Under the pieces are notes generated by a model. It was not told the origin of the DNA. It worked only from the letters and a program-made list of their open reading frames with translations, and did not search any database. Positions 34,421 to 43,570 of a DNA stretch of 64,000 nt are shown in pieces (position 1 is the stretch's first letter; each line of letters begins with the position of its first letter). The stretch spans positions 186,001 through 250,000 of the forward strand of contig NZ_JAGSYD010000003.1 in NCBI RefSeq assembly GCF_025685575.1. Reading direction: 5' to 3'. The position numbers were made by a program, and so were the translations under genes. Source of the stretch: Granulicella cerasi (GTDB lineage Bacteria; Acidobacteriota; Terriglobia; Terriglobales; Acidobacteriaceae).

Positions 34421-37400
34421 TTAGAACATGTACTTCAGGCCGAACTGCACCTGACGTGCTGTGCCGAAGCCCAGCGTGTTGCCGAACGTGCTCGAGATCG
34501 TACCGAAGGTGGAGGACGTGGGAGTCCAGGCAACGTTCGGGAAGCCGAAGTTCGGGTGGTTGAGGATGTTGAACATTTCCGCACGGAACTGCAGCGTGGA
34601 CGTTGTCGTGATCTTCGTGTCCTTCGTCAGCGAGGCGTCAACCTGGTTGAAGCGAGGACCATAGATCGTGTTGCGGCTCGAGTTGCCGAAGGTTCCAGCC
34701 GCAGGCGTCGTCCAGGCTGCACGGTTCAGGTAGTTGATGTAAGTACCCGTGAAGCCCTTCGCCACGTACTTAGAGGTTCCAGCAACGACGTTCGGACGTT
34801 GGTTCGTGTAGTTCAGGTTGCCGTAGCTGTTGATGCCCGACATGGTCACGTTTGAGGTAACGCCGCTGCGCAGGATACCCAGCGAGTTCAGGTTCCACCC
34901 CGAAGCCAAACGCTTCACGATCTCGTTGGAGTTGCCGAGGAAACTATGCCCCTCACCCATAGGAATCGAGTACAGGAAGCTATAGCTGAAGTTGTTGCGA
35001 ACGTCGCCCGAGCCGTTACCGCGCTCAGCCTTCAGGTTGTTCACATCCTGAGGATCCGACGAGTACAGGCCCTGATCCTGAACGTCATCGATCACGTGAC
35101 CCCACGTGTAGTTACCCGTGAAGCTCAGTCCCTTACCCATCTGCTGCTTCAACTGCAGGTTCATGCCGTTGTAGAGGCTCGAACCGTTGTTGCCTTCGAG
35201 GAAGACGTTACCGAACTTAGTGTTCGGACGATAAGTCTGGTTCTGAACATAGAGGTTGATGTTGTACTGGCGCCACAGGTTCCAGCCCTTGTTGCCAACA
35301 TACGATGCCTGCACAGCGGTTCCATGACCGAAGTCCTGCGCCACACTAAGGTTCCACTGTTCGGAGAAGATGTCCGGCTTATGCGAGGGGAAACCGTAGC
35401 CCGTCGGAGTCAACGCGCCAAGTGCGATGTACGAATCGATCGGATACGACAGACCCGGTGCATTCACCTGGTTGAGCGAGTAGTTGCCTGGCAGCGTGTT
35501 CAGAGGTGCGTAGTATTGACCAAAGCCAACCGGATAGGCCTGGTAGAACACACCGCCAGCAGCCTTCACGACCGTGCGCGGCGTGACTGCCCATGCTGCA
35601 CCAAGACGCGGCGACCAGTTTGAGTAGTTCTCCTGGAAGTAGTCATGACCTGCCGGCATCAGATCACCCGTACGAGGATCGAACGAGCGCGTTGCAAAGA
35701 ACTTATCGTGCGGGTTCGATGCAAAGTCGTAACGGATGCCGTAGTTGATGGTGAGTGTCGGAATGATCTGCCAGCTATCCTGCACGTAGCCACCGTACTG
35801 AGTAGCGCGCGTGCCGAGACCGGGCTGGCTGGCGGACTGCGTTGCAGTCTGAAGTGTGTTGTCCTTGAATGCTTGTATGTTCGCATAGGAGATGGTGGCG
35901 TTGGTAACGCTCTTGTTGTTCAACTGGATGCGGTAAATGGTGCCACCGAACTTGATGGTGTGCTTGCCGTGTACCCAGGTGACCGAGTCGCCCCACTGGA
36001 AGCTGTTGTTGTTGCCCATCGAGTAGCCGCGCGAGCCAACCGCAGCGTCTACACCCGAGATGTTGACAGTCGGGATATTTTCACGCGATTCAATCGTTGC
36101 CGCCCAACGCTGGATGCCGAACAAAGCATCGTTGATGATGTGCGAGTTGAACATGTGCTGCTCACCAAGCGCGAAGTTCGTCGTACGCAGTGGAACGTTC
36201 TGGTGATCGTTGATACCGAGAGCGGTCGTCGTCACACCAGCGAGCGGGCCAAAGGTGCTCGTGTCGTTCAGGTTGAAGCGGCCGAAGATCGAGTCCTTCT
36301 GGCTGAAGTGGTGATCGATTCGAACGCTGCCGGTATTCTCTTTCACCTGCGTGTTCGAGACATACCTGGAGGCTGTAAGGTCAGCCGAGATTGCGCCATT
36401 GTTACCGATCGGCATGTCAGCGAGAATCGGAGCCAGCTCAGGATGGTTAGTAAGCGCAGTAGCGCGGGCCGAGTCGCTCAGCACCGAACCGCTGCCGATC
36501 ACACCGATGGTCTGACGCGAACCTTCATAGTTGAAGAAGTAGAAGGTCTTGTCCTTTACGAGCGGACCGGAGATGTTGCCACCGAAGTCGTTGAAACGGA
36601 AGACAGGCTTTTCAGGGAACGACGACTTGGGCGCGAAGTAGTTACGCGAATCCAGAGCTTCGTTGCGGAAGAAGTCATACACTTCGCCGTGCACCTTGTT
36701 CGTGCCGGTCTTGGTGACGATGTTCACGAGCGAACCAGCGGCGCGACCGTATTCAGCCGCGTAGCCCGAGGTCTGTGCGCGGAACTCCTGAATCGTCTCG
36801 AGCGAACCGGTGAGCAGACGCGCACCACGCTCGTAGCCGTTCGCCATGTACGGCTGATCGACACGCGAAGCATCGATACCGTCAATGGAGAACTGGTTGT
36901 GCACCGTGTGCAGACCGTCGAAGCTGATATCCGAGATATAGCGCGAACGAGCCACAGCGCCCGGGGTCAGCAGCGAGAGACGAGCGTAGTCACGGCCGTT
37001 GATCGGCAGTTCCTTGATCTGCTTCTCGTTGAAGTTGTCGCCAAGCGAAGCGTCCGTCGTGTCGAGCATCACGGAAGCGGCGTTCACGCTGACGCTTTCT
37101 GAGGCTGAGCCAAGGGTCATCGCGACATCAGCACCCGAGGACGAAGCCGCCTTCAGCGTGATGTTGGAGAGCACGTAAGCCTGGAAGCCTTCATCCTCTA
37201 CGCGAAGCGTGTAGACGCCAGGCTCAACCGACGGGAAGTTATAGAAACCCGAGCCATTTGCCTTCGTCATACGCACAACGCCCGTGGCGTTGTTCTTGAG
37301 GGTGATCTTCGCGCCGGGCAGCACGCTCTTGGAAGGATCAGTAACGGTACCGGACAAGCCACTCAGGGCCTGACCGAGCGCAGACGCCGAAACGATCGCG

Positions 37401-37444
37401 GCAGCGGCAAACAGAGTGGAATAACGAGTAAGTCTCTTGGACAA
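34421..37444 (-). CDS. Oar-like TonB-dependent receptor with N-terminal regulatory domain
   Basis: 1007-residue outer-membrane receptor. The TTG at 37444 is chosen because AAGGAG (37451-37457 on the complement) is six bases before it and the frame begins MSKRLTRYSTLFAAAAIVSASALGQ, a signal peptide. A carboxypeptidase-regulatory domain (about 25-115, GLSGTVTDPSKSVLPGAKITL) is followed by a plug with NEKQIKELPINGRDYARL and a large barrel ending in FGLKYMF. Such Oar receptors dominate acidobacterial outer membranes. The flanking S9 peptidases suggest peptide or protein import. A 7-bp inverted repeat lies in the shared upstream region. Confidence 0.92.
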   Translation of the reverse strand: MSKRLTRYSTLFAAAAIVSASALGQALSGLSGTVTDPSKSVLPGAKITLKNNATGVVRMTKANGSGFYNFPSVEPGVYTLRVEDEGFQAYVLSNITLKAASSSGADVAMTLGSASESVSVNAASVMLDTTDASLGDNFNEKQIKELPINGRDYARLSLLTPGAVARSRYISDISFDGLHTVHNQFSIDGIDASRVDQPYMANGYERGARLLTGSLETIQEFRAQTSGYAAEYGRAAGSLVNIVTKTGTNKVHGEVYDFFRNEALDSRNYFAPKSSFPEKPVFRFNDFGGNISGPLVKDKTFYFFNYEGSRQTIGVIGSGSVLSDSARATALTNHPELAPILADMPIGNNGAISADLTASRYVSNTQVKENTGSVRIDHHFSQKDSIFGRFNLNDTSTFGPLAGVTTTALGINDHQNVPLRTTNFALGEQHMFNSHIINDALFGIQRWAATIESRENIPTVNISGVDAAVGSRGYSMGNNNSFQWGDSVTWVHGKHTIKFGGTIYRIQLNNKSVTNATISYANIQAFKDNTLQTATQSASQPGLGTRATQYGGYVQDSWQIIPTLTINYGIRYDFASNPHDKFFATRSFDPRTGDLMPAGHDYFQENYSNWSPRLGAAWAVTPRTVVKAAGGVFYQAYPVGFGQYYAPLNTLPGNYSLNQVNAPGLSYPIDSYIALGALTPTGYGFPSHKPDIFSEQWNLSVAQDFGHGTAVQASYVGNKGWNLWRQYNINLYVQNQTYRPNTKFGNVFLEGNNGSSLYNGMNLQLKQQMGKGLSFTGNYTWGHVIDDVQDQGLYSSDPQDVNNLKAERGNGSGDVRNNFSYSFLYSIPMGEGHSFLGNSNEIVKRLASGWNLNSLGILRSGVTSNVTMSGINSYGNLNYTNQRPNVVAGTSKYVAKGFTGTYINYLNRAAWTTPAAGTFGNSSRNTIYGPRFNQVDASLTKDTKITTTSTLQFRAEMFNILNHPNFGFPNVAWTPTSSTFGTISSTFGNTLGFGTARQVQFGLKYMF

Positions 37445-37563
37445 GACGGCTCTCCTTGAAAGTTGCAACAACGCAGGCTCTTGGGCGGCTTCTTCTTGGA
37501 GCTGGGACCGTTCCGCCGTTCTTTTTTGCGCTGTACACCCCTATGCAACAGAGCGATAAATTT

Positions 37564-37599
37564 TGTACCAGCGCGGGCAACTTTTTTCTCGTTGGTACA
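37564..37599. promoter_or_regulatory. Inverted repeat in the divergent receptor/peptidase promoter region
   Basis: TGTACCA (37564-37570) and TGGTACA (37593-37599) with a 22-base spacer, lying between the divergent Oar-like receptor and the second S9 peptidase. A shared regulator is possible. Confidence 0.5.
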
Positions 37600-37669
37600 T
37601 TTCCACCCCGATCGCTGCATACAGAACTACGCAGACTTCCATAGCACCGGAACACCCAAGGAGATCTTG

Positions 37670-39658
37670 ATGCGCTTGACTACGTGCGCCGTAGCCGCGG
37701 CCGCTTTGCTTTCACTCCCCCATCTGTCGGCTACCGCAGCAGCGCAGAAGAACGCGGCCCCCGTCTTCGCACCGGCCGCGAGCCTTATCCCCATTGACAC
37801 GCCTGCTGTGCCGCTCGAACTCGAACGCGCGGCTGCTCCTTATACGGATCATCGCGAAGCGCGCTTTCAGTCATGGAACCCGACGAAGCGCAGCTTGCTT
37901 ATCCGAACGCGCTTTGGCGATGTCCCGGGCATCCACGAAGTCTCCTCGCCGCTGGGCGATCGCCATCAGCTTACGTTTCTGAGCGAGCCTGCGAGCGCGG
38001 CGAAGTGGCAGCGCAAGCTCGGCCACTATTTCGTCTACATGAGCGATACCTCGGGCGCAGAGCAGTATCAGCTCTACCGCGAAGACGCGAACACCGGCAG
38101 GATTTCACGCATCACGGATGGCACTTCGCGCAACATGTACGCCGCGCTCTCGCCGGACGGCCACTCGATGGCGTGGGCCTCTACGCATCGCAACGGCACT
38201 GATCTCGATCTCTGGGTGGCTGATCCTGAGAAGCCCGCAAGCGCGCACATGCTTGCGGAGTGGAAGGGCGGCGGACTGCAGCCGCAGGATTGGTCGGGCG
38301 ACGGCAAGATGGTTGTCGTACTCAATTACATCTCCGTCAACGACTCGGCTCTTTCGCTTGTCGACGCTTCGACCGGCGCGGTGACCGATCTCACGCAGAA
38401 GCTCGCGGCAGGCGAGAAAGTTTCCTGGGCAAAGGCCACCTTCTCGCGCGATGGCAAATCGATCTATGCAACCTCGGACTGGCACTCGGAGTTTCATCGC
38501 CTGTGGCGCATTCCGCTTGATGGCGGCAAGCCCGTCTGCATCACGCCGAAGGCTGACCATGACATCGACACCTACGCCTTCAACGCAAATGGAACGACGC
38601 TCGCCTACAGTCTGAACGACGAAGGCATCAGCCGCCTGCATCTCGTGTCCGGCGCTACGGGCAAGGAGCTCGCGACGCCGAAGATCCCGACCGGCGTTGT
38701 CGAAGACCTTGAGTTCCACCCGATCACAGGTGAACTCGCGATGTCCTTCTCTACGCCGTCGCTGCCGTATGACGTCTACACGCTGAAGCCCGGCGCTACA
38801 CAACTGACGCGTTGGACCGAGAGCGAAACCGGCGGCCTGAACATGGGTGATGAGAAGCCTGCCGAGCTCATCCACTGGACCGCGAAGGACAACGTCCGCC
38901 TCTCCGGCTTCCTCTTCCGCCCGCCCGCGCAGTACACCGGCAAGCGCCCCGTCATCATCGACATTCACGGCGGCCCCGAAGGCCAGGCACGTCCTGACTA
39001 TCTCGACGACTATCACGAGTACCACTACTTCCTGCGCGAGAACGGCATCGCCGTCATCTATCCGAACGTGCGTGGATCGATGGGTTACGGCAAGACCTTC
39101 TCGATGCTCGACAACGGCGTAAAGCGTGAAGACTCCGTCACCGACATCGGCGCGTTGCTCGACTGGATCAAGACGCAACCGGACCTCGACGCATCGAAGG
39201 TGCTGATCGCGGGCATGAGCTATGGCGGCTACATGACGCTCTCGGTTGCCACGCAGTACAACGACCGCATCACCGCATCGATCGACACCGTCGGCCTTTC
39301 GAACATCATCACCTTCCTCGAGCGCACCGCTGAGTATCGCCGCCAGCTTCGTCGCAACGAGTATGGCGATGAGCGCGACCCTGCAACGCGTGCAGCGCTT
39401 GAAAAGATCGCTCCTGCAAACCTCGCGGGCAATCTGACGAAGCCCATGTTCATCCTCGCCGGCAAGATGGACCCGCGTGTACCTTACGCGGAGTCTGAAC
39501 AGATGGCTGCCGCCGCGCGCAAGAACCATGCGCCGGTCTGGTTCCTCGGCATGAAGGATGAAGGCCACGTCTTCCAGAAGAAAACCAACATCGACTACGG
39601 CTTCTACCTGAAGATTCTCTTCGTGAAGCGCTTCCTGCTCGACGCTCCGTCGCACTAA
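37670..39658 (+). CDS. S9-family prolyl-oligopeptidase-like peptidase
   Basis: 662-residue secreted peptidase, starting at the ATG behind AAGGAG (37658-37663); the longer frame from 37463 is rejected. The signal peptide ends near ATAAAQ. Propeller repeats (DTSGAEQYQLYR, SPDGHSMAWAS, SGDGKMVVVL) occupy the first 370 residues. The hydrolase domain has nucleophile GMSYGG (S517), Asp in AGKMDPRVP and His in DEGHVFQ. It is a homolog of the other S9 enzyme but shares little sequence in the propeller. It is divergent from the Oar-like receptor. Confidence 0.92.
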   Translation: MRLTTCAVAAAALLSLPHLSATAAAQKNAAPVFAPAASLIPIDTPAVPLELERAAAPYTDHREARFQSWNPTKRSLLIRTRFGDVPGIHEVSSPLGDRHQLTFLSEPASAAKWQRKLGHYFVYMSDTSGAEQYQLYREDANTGRISRITDGTSRNMYAALSPDGHSMAWASTHRNGTDLDLWVADPEKPASAHMLAEWKGGGLQPQDWSGDGKMVVVLNYISVNDSALSLVDASTGAVTDLTQKLAAGEKVSWAKATFSRDGKSIYATSDWHSEFHRLWRIPLDGGKPVCITPKADHDIDTYAFNANGTTLAYSLNDEGISRLHLVSGATGKELATPKIPTGVVEDLEFHPITGELAMSFSTPSLPYDVYTLKPGATQLTRWTESETGGLNMGDEKPAELIHWTAKDNVRLSGFLFRPPAQYTGKRPVIIDIHGGPEGQARPDYLDDYHEYHYFLRENGIAVIYPNVRGSMGYGKTFSMLDNGVKREDSVTDIGALLDWIKTQPDLDASKVLIAGMSYGGYMTLSVATQYNDRITASIDTVGLSNIITFLERTAEYRRQLRRNEYGDERDPATRAALEKIAPANLAGNLTKPMFILAGKMDPRVPYAESEQMAAAARKNHAPVWFLGMKDEGHVFQKKTNIDYGFYLKILFVKRFLLDAPSH

Positions 39659-39670
39659 ATCACTCAGTGC

Positions 39671-39708
39671 AGGACGCGGTGGAACTCTCTCCCGCCGCGT
39701 CCTTCTTT
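39671..39708 (+). terminator. Intrinsic terminator
   Basis: Stem AGGACGCGG/CCGCGTCCT (39671-39679, 39695-39703) with a 15-base loop, followed by a TTCTTTT run. Confidence 0.85.
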
Positions 39709-39819
39709 TCCGTAGAGACAAAACCTTACAAGCCTTCGTCGCTATGCTCATTGCGCATCACATACGCTCGCCGTTAGCATGGTTCCGCTCGTGTGAACGT
39801 ACCTCCTCGTGCCTCGATA

Positions 39820-40032
39820 ATGATTTTGCAAACCGTGATTCACGAAATGCACAACCCGCACGATCCCTTTCGCGAGCTCTGCACCTTAGCAGCCGGGGGT
39901 CTTCTCACTCCCGAGGAAACGCGCACGCTCCACGAGCATCTCGCTCACTGCGAGTCATGCCGTGCCTTCTACGACGAGATGTGCGCGCTGCATCGCCTGT
40001 TGCAGCTCTCCGTGCCGGAGTCATTCGAGTAG
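39820..40032 (+). CDS. Small zinc-finger (anti-sigma-like) protein
   Basis: 70-residue protein with the zinc-binding anti-sigma (zf-HC2) signature H-x3-C-x2-C: H40, C44, C47 in LHEHLAHCESCRAFY, and C21 as a possible fourth ligand. There is no membrane segment, unlike typical ECF anti-sigma factors. Start choice is uncertain: a GTG at 39793, this ATG, or an ATG at 39847 are all possible, and none has a strong ribosome site. It is preceded by a terminator, and the large amidohydrolase follows 127 bases on. Which sigma factor it might bind is unknown. Confidence 0.7.
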   Translation: MILQTVIHEMHNPHDPFRELCTLAAGGLLTPEETRTLHEHLAHCESCRAFYDEMCALHRLLQLSVPESFE

Positions 40033-40159
40033 CCACTCGTCGCACCTCGCGTCTTTCCATCCTTTCCCATCGCCAAGGGCAACCATGCAGCGCTTCATCG
40101 CTCGCATCGTTGCCCTTCCTGTATTTCACGCAATCTTTGACAGGAGACCACCACACATC

Positions 40160-43100
40160 ATGAGCAACTTCTTCCCTCTTCGGAAGTTTCGATTCCTCCT
40201 TCCCGTAGCCATCGGCGGCGCACTGCTGGGCAGCACGCTCGCCCATGCGCAAGACAAAGGGGACATCGCACGTCCGCTCTCGTTGAAGCCAACGCGCACC
40301 GTGCATTTCACCACCGATGAAGGCACCTGGATCTCGCTCGACCTTTCGCCCGACGGCAAGACGATCGTCTTTGAACTCCTCGGGGATCTCTACACGCTGC
40401 CCGCCGCTGGTGGACAGGCGAAGGCCATCACCACCGGTATGGCCTTCGACGCACAGCCGCGATACTCGCCGGACGGCAAGCACATCGTCTTCGTCAGCGA
40501 TCGTGATGGCGCCGACAACGTGTGGATCGCAGACGCAGACGGCACGCACGCGCGCGTGATCACCAAGGAGCGCCACAACGGTTGGGTCTCGCCCGAGTGG
40601 ACGCCCGATGGCCGTTACATCCTCGTCTCGAAGACCTCCGACGTCTTCGGCGGACGCGAACTCTGGATGCTCGATGCACTCGGCGGAAGCGGCGTACAAA
40701 TCACCAAGGCCAGCACAGCGCCAAAGACTCCCTCCGGCGAACAGAGCAATGTCTCCGGCGCTGTTGAATCCCCCGATGGCCGCTACATCTACTACAGCCG
40801 CCGCAAGGGCCTGCTCGGCTACAACGCCACCTTCCCCATGTGGCAGATCGTGCGCCGCGATACAACGAACGGCATCGAAGACGTCGTCACGAACGAGTAT
40901 GGCAGCGCGATTCGTCCGCGCATTTCGCCAGACGGCAAGTGGCTCGTCTATGGCACACGCTGGAACGCGAAGTCCGGCCTGCGCGCACGCGAGCTCAGCA
41001 CCGGGGCCGAGCATTGGCTCGCCTATCCCATCGACCGCGATGAGCAGGAAGGCCTCGGCACACGCGATCAACTTCCCGGCTATGCCTTCACGCCAGACTC
41101 GAGCGCCGTCCTCGTCTCCTATGGCGGACATCTTCACCACGTCGATGTGTTGACCGGCAAGGAGACGGCGATCCCCTTCACCGCTGAAGTCAATCAGCAA
41201 CTCGGCCCGCTGTCGCACTCGGAGCATCGCGTCGAAACCGGCCCCGTCGTCGCGCGCATCGCGTCGGACGCTCGGCTCTCCCCCGATGGCAAGCAGGTCG
41301 CCTTCTCTGCACTCGGCAGCATCTTCGTCGCTGACGTCAACACCGGCAAGCCACATCGCCTGACGCAATCGCAGGACGCCGAGTTCGAGCCTGCATGGTC
41401 CGCTGATGGCCGCACCCTCGCCTACGTCACCTGGGATGCAGAAAGCGGCGGCGCACTCTGGACGATTCCTTCCGATGGCTCCGCAGCTCCGCACAAGCTG
41501 ACACAGATCCCCGGCTTCTTCGAGCAGCCCGTATGGTCGCTCGATGGCAAGAACATTTACGCCATTCGTTCATCGATGGAAGCCCGCGAGAGGCGTCGCG
41601 TGGAGTATCAGTTCGCTGCGGCCGCTCCTGTACCGGGCTCGGACTTCGTGCGCATCCCTGTCGATGGCAGCGCGTATGAGACGCTTGCACCGGCACGCGG
41701 CATGTCGCGTCCGCAGTTCATCAACGGCTCTGATCGCGTCTTCTATAACGGTCCGCAGGGTCTCGTCTCGTCGCGCCTCGACGGCACCGATGTGCAGGAA
41801 CTCGTGGCGGTGAAGACGCGCGACATCCAGGGCCAGAAGGAAATGGGCACCTCGCACGTAGTGGTCATCAGTCCCGACGGCACACGCGCTGTCGCACTGG
41901 TAAACCACCAGGCGTGGTTGCTGGATCTGCCGCGCGTTGGTGGCTCTGCCTTCGAACTCGACCCCGGCAAGCCTAGCCTCACCGCAAAGCGCCTGAACGT
42001 AGAAGGCGTGGACGACCTCGGCTGGTCTCCCGATGGTTCGCAGATCTACTGGACGACCGGCGCCACGCTCTTCCGCTTGCCGCTCGCCACGGTGCTGCAG
42101 GCTGAACTCGCCGATGCCGAAAAGACCACCGCCGCCCCCAAGGACGCGAAAGACCCCAACGGCAAGAAGGCCGCGGAAGACGCAGCGAAGAAGCCGGCAG
42201 GTCTTGATGCAGCGCACGTAAGGCTCGTCGTCGAAGAGCCGCGCGCCGTGCCCACCGGCAGCATCCTTCTCAGCGGCGCGAAGATCATCACCATGAAGGG
42301 TGATCAAGTGTTGCCGACAGGAGACGTACTCGTGACCGGCGACCGCATCATCGCCGTTGGCCCCAAGGGATCGCTCAAGGTACCGACCGATGCGAAGGTC
42401 ATGGACGTCACCGGCAAGACGATCATCCCCGGCCTCATCGACATCCACGCACACTGGACGCAGATGCGTCGCAGCGTGCTCGAGATGGAAGCATGGCCAC
42501 TTGAAGCCAACCTAGCCTATGGCGTCACCGCTGGCCGCGATCCGCAGACCTTCACCGTGGACATCTTCGCGTATCAGGACCTCGCAGACACAGGCCGCGT
42601 CGTTGGCCCACGTGCCTTCTCCACAGGTCCCGGCATCTTCCTCGAAAACAACTTCCAGTCGCTGAAGGACGCGGAAGACACGGTGCGTCGTTACACCGAT
42701 TACTACCGCACGCACTTGCTGAAGAGCTACATGGTTGGCAATCGCGGGCAGCGTCAGTGGATGGTGGAGGCTTCGAAAGAACTCGGCGCCATGCCCACCA
42801 CCGAAGGCGGCATCGATACGCGCCTCGACCTCACGCAGATCATTGACGGCTTCAGCGGCAATGAACATAACTATCCGCAGATGCCGATCTACAAGGACAT
42901 CGTGCAGCTACAGGCTCAGGCCGGCACCACATATACGCCAACGCTCGTCGTCTCTTACGGTGGGCCGAACGGCACACAATACTTCGTCGAACACACCAAC
43001 GTGCATGACGATCCGAAGGTGCAGCGCTTCATTGACCCGTACGTGCTCGCGCACGATACAGAACGCTCGCAGTGGACGCTCGACTCCGAGTACATCTTCC

Positions 43101-43501
43101 CGCAGCAGGCGGGTGATGCAGCGAAGATTCTGCGCGCCGGTGGCAACGTTGGCCTTGGTGGCCACGGCATGATGCAGGGCCTGCAATGCCATTGGGAGCT
43201 GTGGTCCTTCGTGATGGGCGGCATGTCTCCGCTCGAAGCGCTGAGCATCGGCACGATCCAGAGCGCGAAGGCGATCGGACTGGACAAGGACCTTGGCTCG
43301 CTCGAGCAAGGCAAGCTCGCGGATCTTGTCGTCCTCGATCGCGATCCGCTTGCTGACATCCACAACTCTGACAGCGTGCACTACGTCATGCGCGGCGGCT
43401 TCCTCTACAAGGGCGAGAACCTCGATGAGGTGTGGCCCGCCGAGCATAAGCAGCCGCTTCGCTGGTGGGAGAAGGAAGGCGTTCTTCCTCCGACTCGTTA
43501 A
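40160..43501 (+). CDS. Secreted beta-propeller plus amidohydrolase fusion
   Basis: 1113-residue secreted protein, starting MSNFFPLRKFRFLLP with signal peptide ending AHAQ; a frame from 39962 or the ATG at 40085 is less likely. The N-terminal 640 residues form Tricorn/PD40-like propeller repeats (SPDGKTIVFE, SPDGKHIVFV, TPDGRYILVS). A linker of alanine/lysine (about 650-690) leads to a metal-dependent amidohydrolase (about 720-1100) with PGLIDIHAHW (H763, H765) and LGGHGMM. It may process peptides or cyclic amides imported nearby; its substrate is not known. Confidence 0.88.
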   Translation: MSNFFPLRKFRFLLPVAIGGALLGSTLAHAQDKGDIARPLSLKPTRTVHFTTDEGTWISLDLSPDGKTIVFELLGDLYTLPAAGGQAKAITTGMAFDAQPRYSPDGKHIVFVSDRDGADNVWIADADGTHARVITKERHNGWVSPEWTPDGRYILVSKTSDVFGGRELWMLDALGGSGVQITKASTAPKTPSGEQSNVSGAVESPDGRYIYYSRRKGLLGYNATFPMWQIVRRDTTNGIEDVVTNEYGSAIRPRISPDGKWLVYGTRWNAKSGLRARELSTGAEHWLAYPIDRDEQEGLGTRDQLPGYAFTPDSSAVLVSYGGHLHHVDVLTGKETAIPFTAEVNQQLGPLSHSEHRVETGPVVARIASDARLSPDGKQVAFSALGSIFVADVNTGKPHRLTQSQDAEFEPAWSADGRTLAYVTWDAESGGALWTIPSDGSAAPHKLTQIPGFFEQPVWSLDGKNIYAIRSSMEARERRRVEYQFAAAAPVPGSDFVRIPVDGSAYETLAPARGMSRPQFINGSDRVFYNGPQGLVSSRLDGTDVQELVAVKTRDIQGQKEMGTSHVVVISPDGTRAVALVNHQAWLLDLPRVGGSAFELDPGKPSLTAKRLNVEGVDDLGWSPDGSQIYWTTGATLFRLPLATVLQAELADAEKTTAAPKDAKDPNGKKAAEDAAKKPAGLDAAHVRLVVEEPRAVPTGSILLSGAKIITMKGDQVLPTGDVLVTGDRIIAVGPKGSLKVPTDAKVMDVTGKTIIPGLIDIHAHWTQMRRSVLEMEAWPLEANLAYGVTAGRDPQTFTVDIFAYQDLADTGRVVGPRAFSTGPGIFLENNFQSLKDAEDTVRRYTDYYRTHLLKSYMVGNRGQRQWMVEASKELGAMPTTEGGIDTRLDLTQIIDGFSGNEHNYPQMPIYKDIVQLQAQAGTTYTPTLVVSYGGPNGTQYFVEHTNVHDDPKVQRFIDPYVLAHDTERSQWTLDSEYIFPQQAGDAAKILRAGGNVGLGGHGMMQGLQCHWELWSFVMGGMSPLEALSIGTIQSAKAIGLDKDLGSLEQGKLADLVVLDRDPLADIHNSDSVHYVMRGGFLYKGENLDEVWPAEHKQPLRWWEKEGVLPPTR

Positions 43502-43519
43502 CCGCAACGACAAAACAAC

Positions 43520-43550
43520 AACGGCCTCGGAAGATTGCTCCGAGGCCGTT
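43520..43550. terminator. Bidirectional terminator
   Basis: Perfect 11-bp stem AACGGCCTCGG/CCGAGGCCGTT with a 9-base loop, between the convergent amidohydrolase and glucosidase genes. Confidence 0.88.
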
Positions 43551-43570
43551 GCCGTTGCAGTTGGCGCACG

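Noticed and set aside
35645..37102. Long open frame opposite the Oar-like receptor
   Set aside because: Antisense to an unmistakable receptor gene; composition is that of a shadow frame.
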